DNA from: Thermofilum uzonense
GTDB lineage: Archaea > Thermoproteota > Thermoprotei > Thermofilales > Thermofilaceae
Direction of reading: 5' to 3'
NCBI RefSeq assembly: GCF_000993805.1
Contig: NZ_CP009961.1
Span: forward strand, 1,326,453-1,390,452
DNA length: 64,000 nt
The notes under the pieces are model-generated. The model was not told the origin of the DNA and did not search any database. It saw nothing but the letters and a program-made list of their open reading frames with translations. The translations under genes and the position numbers were made by a program. Of the stretch, positions 33,158-41,665 are shown piece after piece. The first letter of the stretch is position 1, and every line of letters begins with the position of its first letter.

Positions 33158-34927
33158 CCACCCTGCGTCACTGGGGCGGGCTCCCGGGTTACCCCTTCTA
33201 GGGGTTATTGTTTTGCTCCCGGTGGTTGTCTTTTTCTTCTCGTTGAGTGGTGTGACGCCTTGGTGTGTGGGGATGTAGGTCTAGATTCTCGTCGGTGTTG
33301 GCGGGGTGTATCCTGCCTTGTGGGCAATGCTCAGGCATGTGTTTATGTCCGCGTTGGCCTCGAGGTCGCGGCGAGGGCCTCCTTGTCCTCGTAGCCGAGG
33401 CGGTGGTGCTTTGGCAGCGGTGGAGGAGTCTCTACCGTTGCGAGTCGTGAAGCCCGCAGCAAAGCTTTTTTCACCGCTTCGAGTGTTCCAGTTGATGGGC
33501 TGGAGGCTGGCAGCCCTCGTGGCGGCTGTCCTGGCAGTGCTCGCCTTGTTGCTCGTCTTCCCGCCGTCGAGGCAGAGCGGTGGGCAACACGGCCTGCAGG
33601 GCGGTGGGGTGGAGGCGCCCAGGCAGGTCCTCGTCTCGGCCACCGTGCTGGGTGAGGGGGCGTTGTACGTGAACGGCTCACCCGTTGGTAACGCGTCGCT
33701 GCTCCTGGAGCCCGGCGTCGTCAGCTTGGAGGCCAGGCCTGCAAGCGGGTGGAGGCTCAAGCAGCTCCTCGTCAACGGCTCGCCCGGGGTCGCTGACTGG
33801 CTAAGGATCAGGGGCAACACGAGCGTAACCGTTGTGTTCTGGAGGGGGTTCGAGGTCAGGTTCACAGTGTATGGACTCGGGGGCAAGTTGTACGTGAACG
33901 GGACCCCTGTGGGCAACGCATCCCTCGTATTCGAAGAGCCCGTGCTCCTCTTCGTCGAGGCTGTGCCTTTGGAGGGCTTCAACGCGAGTCTGAGCGTGAA
34001 CGGTGAGCCGTTCAAGCCCTGCGCTGGATGCGGGGGAGCCGCGGGCGTGGGGTACAGGTTTGACTCGGACAGCGTGGTGGAGGCGCGCTTCCAGCGGAGG
34101 CTTTACAGGGTCGTCGTCAACCCGGCGGGCGGGCACGTCTACGTCAACGGGTCCAGGGTCGACGAGCCCGTGGAGCTCGCGCTACCCTACAACTCCACGC
34201 TCCTCCTCAGGGGCGAGATAATACCCCTTGACGAGAAAAGGGATCAGGTCCCCGTGTGGCGTGTATCCACGTTCATCGAGAAGGCTGGCGCCTGGCTGAA
34301 CTACACGCTGAATACCCCCAACGCGAGCCTCGTGGTCAGGGGGGACACCCTCATCGATGCAGCGTGGCTTGTCGGCTACAGGAGCCCAAGGGGCGGCGTG
34401 GGGGGCGTGTTGTACGGGGGCGTAGAGGTCCCGGCGAGGGTGGAGGCGAGCAAGCTCTACGTGATCCCCTTCACCGGGAACTACAGCTACCTCGGCAACG
34501 GCACGTGGAGGTTCTGGGGCGGGCTCGGGACCTTCTACGTCGAGCTGCCCAGGAACTGGAGCAGGGTTGTCCTCAGGGTCAACGTGAGGGAGGACCTGGG
34601 GGGCTACGCTGCTTTCACCGTGGTGTTGAAGAACGATGAGTACTTCCTGGCGAGGGGGGACAGCTGGGAGTCGGGCTTGGAGAGGTATACCGGGAGCCAG
34701 TTCACCTTCACCTTCTACAGGTGCATACTGGACGCCGCGAACCCAAACTGGGAAAAATGCTTCCAGATAACCCCCAAGCTGCCCTTCACAGGGCACCTTC
34801 AATGGGGGCCCAGCGACAAGGGGAGGATCATGCCGGGCGTCCAGGCCGGCTGGCTTCGTATAGACGTATCCGACCTCGACATCGAGGTTCAAGTCTTGGT
34901 GGAGCCCTAGCGGAGAAGACATACTAG
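33158..34927. mobile_element. cassette D: both relic ends flanking a GC-rich surface-protein gene
   Basis: The left end is CCACCCTGCGTCACTGGGGC followed by the TnpB 3' remnant read leftward to about 33380. The right end is AGCGGAGAAGACATACTAG at 34909-34927. These are the same two ends as relics A and B, but the interior is one 1.4-kb gene, clearly more GC-rich than its neighbours. This suggests the ends can mobilise or capture cargo. It lies between a methyltransferase gene and tRNA-Val. Confidence 0.65.
33495..34910 (+). CDS. membrane-anchored surface protein with repeated PEGA-like motifs
   Basis: 471 residues from ATG 33495. One N-terminal membrane anchor (MGWRLAALVAAVLAVLALLL) faces the outside; then three beta repeats, each with a G-x-LYVNG-x-PVGNASL core (EGALYVNGSPVGNASL, GGKLYVNGTPVGNASLVF, GGHVYVNGSRVDEP), like PEGA repeats of archaeal surface proteins. 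Many N-x-S/T sequons suggest glycosylation. The C-terminal part looks like a lectin-type beta sandwich. The longer frame begins inside the TnpB remnant and is unlikely. GC content and position show horizontal gain. Confidence 0.78.
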   Translation: MGWRLAALVAAVLAVLALLLVFPPSRQSGGQHGLQGGGVEAPRQVLVSATVLGEGALYVNGSPVGNASLLLEPGVVSLEARPASGWRLKQLLVNGSPGVADWLRIRGNTSVTVVFWRGFEVRFTVYGLGGKLYVNGTPVGNASLVFEEPVLLFVEAVPLEGFNASLSVNGEPFKPCAGCGGAAGVGYRFDSDSVVEARFQRRLYRVVVNPAGGHVYVNGSRVDEPVELALPYNSTLLLRGEIIPLDEKRDQVPVWRVSTFIEKAGAWLNYTLNTPNASLVVRGDTLIDAAWLVGYRSPRGGVGGVLYGGVEVPARVEASKLYVIPFTGNYSYLGNGTWRFWGGLGTFYVELPRNWSRVVLRVNVREDLGGYAAFTVVLKNDEYFLARGDSWESGLERYTGSQFTFTFYRCILDAANPNWEKCFQITPKLPFTGHLQWGPSDKGRIMPGVQAGWLRIDVSDLDIEVQVLVEP

Positions 34928-34952
34928 AGTCTCCCTCTGAGATTATAGAGAG

Positions 34953-35081
34953 TGGGCCCGCCGGGATTCGAACCCGGGACCACCGCCGCTCCTAGGAACC
35001 CCTTCATCAACTATCTTGTACTCGCCGCCCAGCGCCTTGCGCCGAGCTAGGGCGGCATCCTAACCACTAGACTACGGGCCC
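34953..35081 (-). tRNA. tRNA-Val (TAC) with two introns
   Basis: Acceptor GGGCCCG/CGGGCCC, D arm GTCTAGTGGTTAGGAT, anticodon stem CCGCC/GGCGG and T arm CCGGG-TTCGAAT-CCCGG are perfect and match archaeal tRNA-Val. There are 63 nt where 7 are expected. Taking out two inserts of 28 nt, one between positions 33 and 34 and one at 37/38, leaves the loop CTTACAC, the expected Val(UAC) loop. Exact edges depend on the bulge-helix-bulge fold. Confidence 0.82.
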
Positions 35082-35199
35082 TCTACACGGGAAAGGTCTG
35101 CAGGAATTATAAAAGCCTTGCGCAAAAGGGAGCGATGAGAAACAGGGGTGGAATGCTTTTAAGACAGTACTATTGTGGATAGACAAGGCTTGGTGTCTC

Positions 35200-37119
35200 A
35201 TGGCTGTTGAATCGCCGTCCTGGTTCCTCAGAGACAAGGTCAAAGAATATATCGGGAGGATTGCTGCCGAGGCCGGGGTAGAGGTAAATCTTGGACTGAT
35301 CGAGGCCAAAAGGGCTCAAAAACAGTACGGGGACGTCTCAGTGCCCCTTTTCAAGCTTTACAGGGCAACGGGGCTATCTGCCGAGGAGTTTTTCAAGAGG
35401 CTTGGGGAAGCCGCGGGGAGAGTTCCCGACAATCTTCTAAGATTCAAGGGCGTCGTGAACGGGTTTCTAAACCTCGAGGTAAACCCAAGCGAGTACGCGC
35501 CGGTCGTCTTGGAATCCATCCGTGTCCATGGCGACCGGTACGGGCATATCGCTTCAGAGAAGAGGGAGCGGGTAATCGTCGAGTTTGTAAGCGCCAACCC
35601 TATACATCCTTTGCACATCGGACACCTGAGGAACGGGATTCTCGGCGATGCTCTTCAAAGACTTCTCAAGTCACGGGGCCACGACGTAAAGGCACACTTC
35701 TATATCGACGATGTAGGGCTCCAGGTAGCGTTTGCCGTTTACGGGTTCCAGCGAGTCAAGGGTCTACGCGGCAGCGAGAAGCCAGACCACTTCGTGGGAG
35801 CCATTTACACGATGGTCAATCTCCTAGTCGAGCTCAAGAAGCTTAAACGAGAGGCTGAGAAAGAGCAGGATCCCCACAAGGTAGCCCAGATCAACTCCAG
35901 GATAGACGAGTATGTCTCGAGGCTCAAAGAGTACAGCGAGCAGTACCCCGAAGTATTCAACACTCTGGCTGACCTCGTCCGGGAGAGCGAGGATCCCGAG
36001 GCAGAGATAAGGAGGATAAACCGTGGGTACGAGGAAGGAGAGCCTTGGGCCGTCAAAGCAACACGTGAAACGATAAACACTTGTCTGGACGGGATAAAGG
36101 AGACACTCCACAGACTCGGAATAGTGTTCGACAGCTGGGACTGGGAGAGCGAGATAACAGTCTGGAGCGAGGCGACAGAGGATGCCCTCAGGAAGCTTTC
36201 AGAGACCGGGCTTGTCGAGAGGAAGGACGGGGCCCTCGTGTTTCGAGCCGACCTTTTAGCTGAGTCGCGGGAGGTGCGCGAGGCAGCTGGAATCCCAACA
36301 GGCTTCACGGTTGTTCCCTTAACCCTTAAACGCTCAGACGGCACGACGCTCTACACTACTAGGGACATAGCCTACTCCATCTGGAAGCTCGCAAGGGCTG
36401 ACAAAGTGATCAACGTGATAGCTACCCAGCAGTCCCTGGCCCAGGCTCAGCTCAGGCTAGCGCTATACGCTCTCGGCTACCGGGATATAGGCAGGAGGCT
36501 GCTGCACTACGCCTACGAGATAGTAATGCTTCCCGGGACAAGGATGAGTAGCAGGAAGGGGGTATACGTCTCTGCTGACGAGATAATCCAGGAAACCGTT
36601 GACAGGGCACGAACCGAGATAAAGAAGAGGGGTCTGGGAACCGAGGAAGACGCTGAGAAGATAGGTCTCGGCGCACTGAAGTTTTTCATGCTGAGCCAGA
36701 CGCCCAACCGCGTCATAACCTTCAGCTGGGAACGCGTCCTAGACTTCGAGCAGAACAGTGGACCCTTCATACAGTACTCCTACGTCAGGGCCGCCAGTAT
36801 CCTGAGGAAGGCAAGCGAGCAGGGAATCACGGGTAAGGGCGATCCAAGGCTCCTGGGCAGCGAGGAAAAGACAGTAATCCTACTTCTGGGAGAGTTTCCC
36901 TCAACCGTGGTCGAGGCTGCTGACAACCTTAGACCAGACATTGTAACATCTTACCTCAACACGTTAGCATCAGAGTTCAACAGATACTATGACTCGACGC
37001 CCGTCTTGAAGGCGCCTGAAGGCCTACGCGAGGCTAGACTAGAGCTGGTTAGAGCCGTAGCACAGGTCCTCAGCAACGGCATGAGTCTCCTAGGGATACA
37101 ACCACCCCAAAGGATGTAA
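35200..37119 (+). CDS. argS: arginyl-tRNA synthetase
   Basis: 639 residues from ATG 35200 (MAVESPSWFL); a TTG nine codons upstream is possible. Class I signatures are HIGHLRN (HPLHIGHLRNGILGD) and the MSSRKG loop (GTRMSSRKGVYVSADE). An N-terminal tRNA-recognition domain and the C-terminal DALR-type helical domain (SYVRAASILRKA to YYDSTPVL) are present. It charges tRNA-Arg. Confidence 0.96.
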   Translation: MAVESPSWFLRDKVKEYIGRIAAEAGVEVNLGLIEAKRAQKQYGDVSVPLFKLYRATGLSAEEFFKRLGEAAGRVPDNLLRFKGVVNGFLNLEVNPSEYAPVVLESIRVHGDRYGHIASEKRERVIVEFVSANPIHPLHIGHLRNGILGDALQRLLKSRGHDVKAHFYIDDVGLQVAFAVYGFQRVKGLRGSEKPDHFVGAIYTMVNLLVELKKLKREAEKEQDPHKVAQINSRIDEYVSRLKEYSEQYPEVFNTLADLVRESEDPEAEIRRINRGYEEGEPWAVKATRETINTCLDGIKETLHRLGIVFDSWDWESEITVWSEATEDALRKLSETGLVERKDGALVFRADLLAESREVREAAGIPTGFTVVPLTLKRSDGTTLYTTRDIAYSIWKLARADKVINVIATQQSLAQAQLRLALYALGYRDIGRRLLHYAYEIVMLPGTRMSSRKGVYVSADEIIQETVDRARTEIKKRGLGTEEDAEKIGLGALKFFMLSQTPNRVITFSWERVLDFEQNSGPFIQYSYVRAASILRKASEQGITGKGDPRLLGSEEKTVILLLGEFPSTVVEAADNLRPDIVTSYLNTLASEFNRYYDSTPVLKAPEGLREARLELVRAVAQVLSNGMSLLGIQPPQRM

Positions 37120-37184
37120 TCCTACCGCCGCACCGGGGGTTACATTATTTATAAGGTAGGGTTTAAGAAAAAGAGGGGGATCTT

Positions 37185-38453
37185 ATGGACAGTGAGTACG
37201 CGGAGGCTCTCAAGAAGCAGCCTCTCGTGAACGTAGGTACCGCAGGTCACGTAGACCACGGTAAAACCACACTCATCCAAGCATTAACAGGTATCTGGGC
37301 TTCTCATCACAGCGAGGAGCTTAAGAGGGGTATAACCCTTAAGATTGGCTACGCTGACACAGCTATCTACCAGTGCCCGAAGTGTCCACCACCGCAAAAA
37401 TACTACACTTCTGCTAACCTGCCTAGCGATATGAAATGTAAGTATTGTGGGACTCCCTTGGAATATGTGAGGAAGGTCTCTTTTGTGGATGTGCCCGGCC
37501 ACGAGATGCTCATGTCGATCATGCTGGCAGGCTCAGCCATGATGGATGCAGCGCTGCTTGTAATAGACGCTACGAAGGAGTGCCCACAGCCGCAGACCAG
37601 AGAACATTTTACGGCTCTCGACATAATTGGCGTGAGGAGGATCATAGTTGTCCAGAACAAGATAGACGTGGTGAGTAGGGAGAGGGCCAGGGAGAGCTAC
37701 AACGAGATAAAGAGGTTCCTCGAGGGCACCTGGGCTGAAGACGCTCCCATAATCCCTGTATCGGCGCTCCACAAGGTCAACATAGACGCACTAGTCTGGG
37801 CCATCGAGAAGTACGTGCCAACGCCCGAGCGCGACCACTCGCTACCACCCCGGATGCTCGTGGCTCGTAGCTTTGACGTGAACAAGCCTGGGACGCCGGT
37901 TCACGAGCTTGTAGGGGGAGTTCTTGGAGGAACGATCGTGCAGGGAAAGTTCAGGGTAGGCGACGAGGTAGAGATAAAGCCCGGCGTCAAGCTCAAGAAG
38001 GGCGGCCAGGAGGTCTGGGAGCCGCTCTATACGACTATAACGTCCCTCAAGTCGGGCGAGGAGCCCCTAGAGGTTGCTTATCCGGGGGGACTTATAGCGA
38101 TAGGGACAGAGCTCGATCCAAGCATATCCAAGGCTGACAACCTGATAGGCAATGTTGTGGGCAAGCCTGGAAGCCTGCCGGAGCCCTTGTATGAAATAGA
38201 TCTAGAGGTGCATTTGCTAGAGAGGGTCGTGGGAACAGATCAGCCGCTTAAAGTGGATCCCGTGCGGAACGGGGAAGTACTGATGGTCAATGTTGGGACA
38301 ATGCTTTCAGTAGGCGTGGTCACCACGGCTAGGCATGACGAGGTACACATGAAGCTCAAGATTCCCGTGGTTGCGGATGAAGGGACAAGGGTAGCATTGT
38401 CGAGACAGATAGCGGGGCGATGGCGCCTTATAGGATATGGTTTTCTCAAATAA
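37185..38453 (+). CDS. eif2g: translation initiation factor aIF2 gamma
   Basis: 422 residues. GTPase motifs GTAGHVDHGKTTL, SFVDVPGHEMLM and VVQNKIDVV are all present, as is the zinc knuckle CPKC-x(n)-CKYC. The protein carries Met-tRNAi to the small subunit as GTP-bound alpha-beta-gamma. A TATA-like TTATTTATAAGG lies about 35 bp upstream of the start. Confidence 0.97.
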   Translation: MDSEYAEALKKQPLVNVGTAGHVDHGKTTLIQALTGIWASHHSEELKRGITLKIGYADTAIYQCPKCPPPQKYYTSANLPSDMKCKYCGTPLEYVRKVSFVDVPGHEMLMSIMLAGSAMMDAALLVIDATKECPQPQTREHFTALDIIGVRRIIVVQNKIDVVSRERARESYNEIKRFLEGTWAEDAPIIPVSALHKVNIDALVWAIEKYVPTPERDHSLPPRMLVARSFDVNKPGTPVHELVGGVLGGTIVQGKFRVGDEVEIKPGVKLKKGGQEVWEPLYTTITSLKSGEEPLEVAYPGGLIAIGTELDPSISKADNLIGNVVGKPGSLPEPLYEIDLEVHLLERVVGTDQPLKVDPVRNGEVLMVNVGTMLSVGVVTTARHDEVHMKLKIPVVADEGTRVALSRQIAGRWRLIGYGFLK

Positions 38454-38499
38454 TTTTTACTAGAAGGATGCTAGCGGTACCTCTCTCTGAAGGAGTTAC

Positions 38500-39018
38500 T
38501 TAAGCGAGCTCGCAGTTTTCAGAATTCCTGTAGAGGTCCTTGTGGGCGACGAGCCTCCTGTAAGTGTCTTGAAGAGCCTCCGGTATAACTTTTGCATCCG
38601 CGATGACGGGCATGAAGTTCGTGTCGCCGTTCCACCGAGGAACAACATGAATGTGTACATGCGACTCGAGCCCTGCGCCTGCGACCCGTCCAAGGTTTAC
38701 CCCTATGTTGAACCCGTCAGGTTTCAGGGCTTCCCTGATGACTTCCACCGAGTTTTTAACGGTTTTTAGGAGAATGCACAGCTCCTTGTCTGTAAGTGCC
38801 TTTAGCTCGGGGATGTGGCGTGTAGGAGCAACTAACAAGTGACCGGTGTTGTAAGGGTATCTGTTCATAAGCACTATCACGCTTTCCCCCTTGTACACGA
38901 CGAGGTTTTTCTCGTCCTCATTGCTATTGGTGGCCTTACAGATGAAGCACTCACTATCCTGTTCGATTTTCGCATACTCGATGTATTTCATTCGCCAGGG
39001 GGCCCATAGAATATCCAA
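38500..39018 (-). CDS. HIT-family nucleotide hydrolase/transferase
   Basis: 172 residues with HIT motif HVHIHVVPRW and the N-terminal zinc-type pair CFICKATN. The NTNFMPV-like tail (GDTNFMPVIAD) is typical of the Ap4A-hydrolase/phosphorylase branch of HIT proteins. It follows the FAU-1 gene by 5 bp. Confidence 0.88.
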   Translation of the reverse strand: MDILWAPWRMKYIEYAKIEQDSECFICKATNSNEDEKNLVVYKGESVIVLMNRYPYNTGHLLVAPTRHIPELKALTDKELCILLKTVKNSVEVIREALKPDGFNIGVNLGRVAGAGLESHVHIHVVPRWNGDTNFMPVIADAKVIPEALQDTYRRLVAHKDLYRNSENCELA

Positions 39019-39023
39019 TGTTA

Positions 39024-40544
39024 TCAGCCCCTCAACCTATTCGAAAAGGACATTAGTATTTTTGTCGCTTCATCCCCCCAAACAGAGTCTTGCAGTCTCA
39101 CCAGGAAGTCCGGCCCTGTTAAAAGCTTTAAAGGTTCGTGAGATAAAAGCTCCCGTATCTTTCGGGCCGCCTCCAGGTAGTGTTCAATACTTCCCTTGGG
39201 GTATAACCCCGATACTCGAAGCACCTCGAACTCTGCCTGGTCTATTATCCTAGCCTCCTCGCCTGGAGTCCACGCGATGTCTAGCGCAAGGTCAAGGTAC
39301 CAGAGGCTCGGCGGTATCAGAGAAAAGTCTAGAGGCGTGTTGAGGTTAACATAGATGCCCTTCAAGTTATCCTCTTTGTCAACGTACTTGTGAACCAGGA
39401 AACGGCTAGACGGATATGTAAGGGTGAAAATCCGGTCCCCCTTCACCTTCTCTACCCTCAGCCCATCATACCATCCATTGGATTCCACTTCACGTTCTAG
39501 CTGTATATAGCCGGTGGGGCTGATGCTCGCTTTGGCTAGCCAAGTGTAGCCTCTACCCATCGCCTTCTCGTGGACCACCCTGACGGTCCCCGTTGACAGT
39601 ACCCTTATCAGTTCGTCGAAGTAATTCTCCGAGAAGTTGACGGAATCATCACTAGCCGAGGCCTCAAGCTCGTCCACCTTATTGCTGATATTGTTGTCGC
39701 CAAGGGATTTCACGAGGTGATGGCCCTGCACAGTCGGGTAATACCGTCTCCTGATAGTATCGAACCGCTCAAAACTCTTGAAGGAGAAATACATGAGGGC
39801 TATCGACTCACCCGCCCTAACCAGCGCGGGTGCGTCTATCTTCTCGGAGGCCTGTTTGACTCTTTCAGCCTCTCCGAGTAGCTTCTCCAGCTCCTCCATA
39901 ATCCTTAATATCTCTGTTCCCCGGCACGAGCTTCTGAACCTTACACCCCATTTTCCTCTAGCCTTGGTCGAGGCAAGCGTCAGAAGCTCTAGAGTGAATT
40001 GAGGGTCGTGTATGTGTTCACTTACAGAGTGTCTCTTCCCTTCAACCACGCGTACATAGTCTCCCGACACTGCTATTCCCTCCTCTAGTACTGGGGAAAA
40101 AATAGCCGGTTTGACGACATGGGCTGTCACGACATCTCCAATAGTGTGTCTTTGAAAGGTCCTGAGAAAACCCTTTCTCCTACCCGGGAGCTCGACAGTG
40201 TAGCCCCCCTTCACAGCCTCAATTATCCGGGCCCGGTAGACGGTGTAGGGGCCATCCCTTACAAAGATTGAGTACTCGCTCCCTATGCTCGACTCGATTA
40301 TAGAGTAAATGTTTGCGACAGCATCCTCCTCGCCTATAATGACTATTCCCTTATGGTGTTCTAGATCTTTTATCGTTGCACGAACACTCTCCGGTGAAAA
40401 CCTTAAGCCGGGGATCCTGCTCCTAGTCTTTTCGCTGATGTCGCTGAAAGTGTAGCCGGCCTCAGATAAAAGACCGGCAAGGGCTGTCGAGTATATCCCG
40501 CGTAGACGGATCAAGTCTCCCACCTCTGGTAGAGGGCAAGCCAC
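39024..40544 (-). CDS. FAU-1 family RNA-binding ribonuclease (RNase E/G-like)
   Basis: 506 residues. An S1-like N-terminal half (FVRDGPYTVYRARIIEAVKG, then YTVELPGRRKGFL) and a C-terminal DUF402 domain (GYIQLEREVESNGWYDGLRV through LDFSLIPPSLWYLDLALDIA) match archaeal FAU-1, which processes 5S rRNA and binds AU-rich RNA in Pyrococcus. Its start overlaps the RNase P component 4 gene by 34 bp, so the two are coupled. Confidence 0.88.
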   Translation of the reverse strand: MACPLPEVGDLIRLRGIYSTALAGLLSEAGYTFSDISEKTRSRIPGLRFSPESVRATIKDLEHHKGIVIIGEEDAVANIYSIIESSIGSEYSIFVRDGPYTVYRARIIEAVKGGYTVELPGRRKGFLRTFQRHTIGDVVTAHVVKPAIFSPVLEEGIAVSGDYVRVVEGKRHSVSEHIHDPQFTLELLTLASTKARGKWGVRFRSSCRGTEILRIMEELEKLLGEAERVKQASEKIDAPALVRAGESIALMYFSFKSFERFDTIRRRYYPTVQGHHLVKSLGDNNISNKVDELEASASDDSVNFSENYFDELIRVLSTGTVRVVHEKAMGRGYTWLAKASISPTGYIQLEREVESNGWYDGLRVEKVKGDRIFTLTYPSSRFLVHKYVDKEDNLKGIYVNLNTPLDFSLIPPSLWYLDLALDIAWTPGEEARIIDQAEFEVLRVSGLYPKGSIEHYLEAARKIRELLSHEPLKLLTGPDFLVRLQDSVWGDEATKILMSFSNRLRG

Positions 40545-40876
40545 GGTCTACGCGTCAAGCGGTCCTTCCAGTTCAGGGGATACCTCCGAGTATACCCGCA
40601 CTTCAGACAAGTCACACTGATATATTTCATTTTTCCCCTGTTCTTAACCCTGACGCGTATGGTGACACCCGGTACAAGGAATGCGCCGCATTTTCGGCAG
40701 ACCCGCGACTTGAGAAAGTCAGGGTATCTTAATCTCGCCTTCCTTGCGATAGCCATGGCGAGGCTGCCATACCTGTCGGCGAGCTCCGGCTCTATACTGT
40801 GGATTTTTTCCGCAAACTCTAATAGTCTCTCAATCCTCTCGAAGGCTAAATCTTTTAGCTCGAAGCGCTTCCTCAT
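40511..40876 (-). CDS. rnp4: RNase P protein component 4 (Rpp21 homologue)
   Basis: 121 residues. The N-terminal helices (FERIERLLEFAEKIHSIEPE) and the zinc ribbon CRKCGAFLVPG with CLKCGYTRRYPLNW are diagnostic. It stabilises the specificity domain of RNase P RNA. I start at MRKRFELKD (40876), since the 21 extra residues upstream would overlap nep1. The nep1 start is about 11 bp away on the other strand. Confidence 0.92.
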   Translation of the reverse strand: MRKRFELKDLAFERIERLLEFAEKIHSIEPELADRYGSLAMAIARKARLRYPDFLKSRVCRKCGAFLVPGVTIRVRVKNRGKMKYISVTCLKCGYTRRYPLNWKDRLTRRPWLALYQRWET

Positions 40877-40887
40877 CCGTGACGAAT

Positions 40888-41583
40888 ATGCGGAAAGCAC
40901 ATTTAATTCTTGCCGACGCCAGTCTCGAACTGGTTCCAAAAGAGATACAGTGGCATCCAGCGGTACTTAACTCAGCGAGGAGAATGGGTAAGAAGCCGGG
41001 AGAGATCCTTCTTGATAAGTCCCTACATTACCCGGCTATGCACACGCTGAGGTATAGGGAAAAGAGGGGTCGCCCCGACATTGTACACGTATGCCTCCTC
41101 ATTAGCCAGGGTAGCCTGCTAAACCAGCTAGGCCTCCTGAAGACAACCATTCACACCATTAGCGGCGAAGTGATCGAAGTCAACCCATCTACGAGAGTCC
41201 CTCGAAACTACAATAGGTTCCTAGGGGTTATGAGCCAACTTCTCTCAATAGGGAGAGTCCCCCCTTCGGGCGAGCCTATCTTGATGTGGAAGACTGGAAA
41301 GTCCCTCACCGACCATTTAAAAGAGAATAATACCGATTTCGTGGCACTCCTCAACGAGTCCGGCGCTCCGACAACCCCTAAGAGGCTAGCGGAAAAGTTG
41401 ATAGGCTACGAGAACCCCGCAGTGATAATAGGTGCCTACCCTCATGGAGACTTCAGCGATGAAGTCTATAATGTGGCAAACCAGGTCTTCTCTCTCGGGG
41501 GCCGTAGCCTTGACGCTTGGACAGTTCTAGCCAGGATTATCGCGAGCCTGGAGGACGCCCTTGGGCTCTGGGATGCCCTGTGA
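40888..41583 (+). CDS. nep1: Nep1/Emg1 16S rRNA pseudouridine N1-methyltransferase
   Basis: 231 residues. The SPOUT family features are visible: ILADASLELVPKEI, HYPAMHTLRYREKRGRPDIV and VIIGAYPHGDFSDEV (knot region). It methylates the hypermodified pseudouridine in the 16S rRNA and assists small-subunit assembly. ATG 40888 is preferred over a GTG three codons upstream. Confidence 0.94.
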   Translation: MRKAHLILADASLELVPKEIQWHPAVLNSARRMGKKPGEILLDKSLHYPAMHTLRYREKRGRPDIVHVCLLISQGSLLNQLGLLKTTIHTISGEVIEVNPSTRVPRNYNRFLGVMSQLLSIGRVPPSGEPILMWKTGKSLTDHLKENNTDFVALLNESGAPTTPKRLAEKLIGYENPAVIIGAYPHGDFSDEVYNVANQVFSLGGRSLDAWTVLARIIASLEDALGLWDAL

Positions 41584-41665
41584 CACTACTAGACTCAAGG
41601 AGTAGTAGAGGTCTTTTGAACCAAGTATTTTTCTACGTGACTTGCGGTCAATGAAGGGTTCATCT

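Noticed and set aside
33281-34922. Long antisense open frames (up to 246 codons) opposite the surface-protein gene
   Set aside because: They follow from high GC and codon bias; the plus-strand frame has a membrane anchor, repeats and sequons.
37110-37180. Sixth insertion relic before the aIF2-gamma gene (CCGCCGCACCGGGGGTTAC)
   Set aside because: Similarity to the right end is only about a dozen bases and the hairpin is absent; the region also holds the aIF2-gamma promoter.
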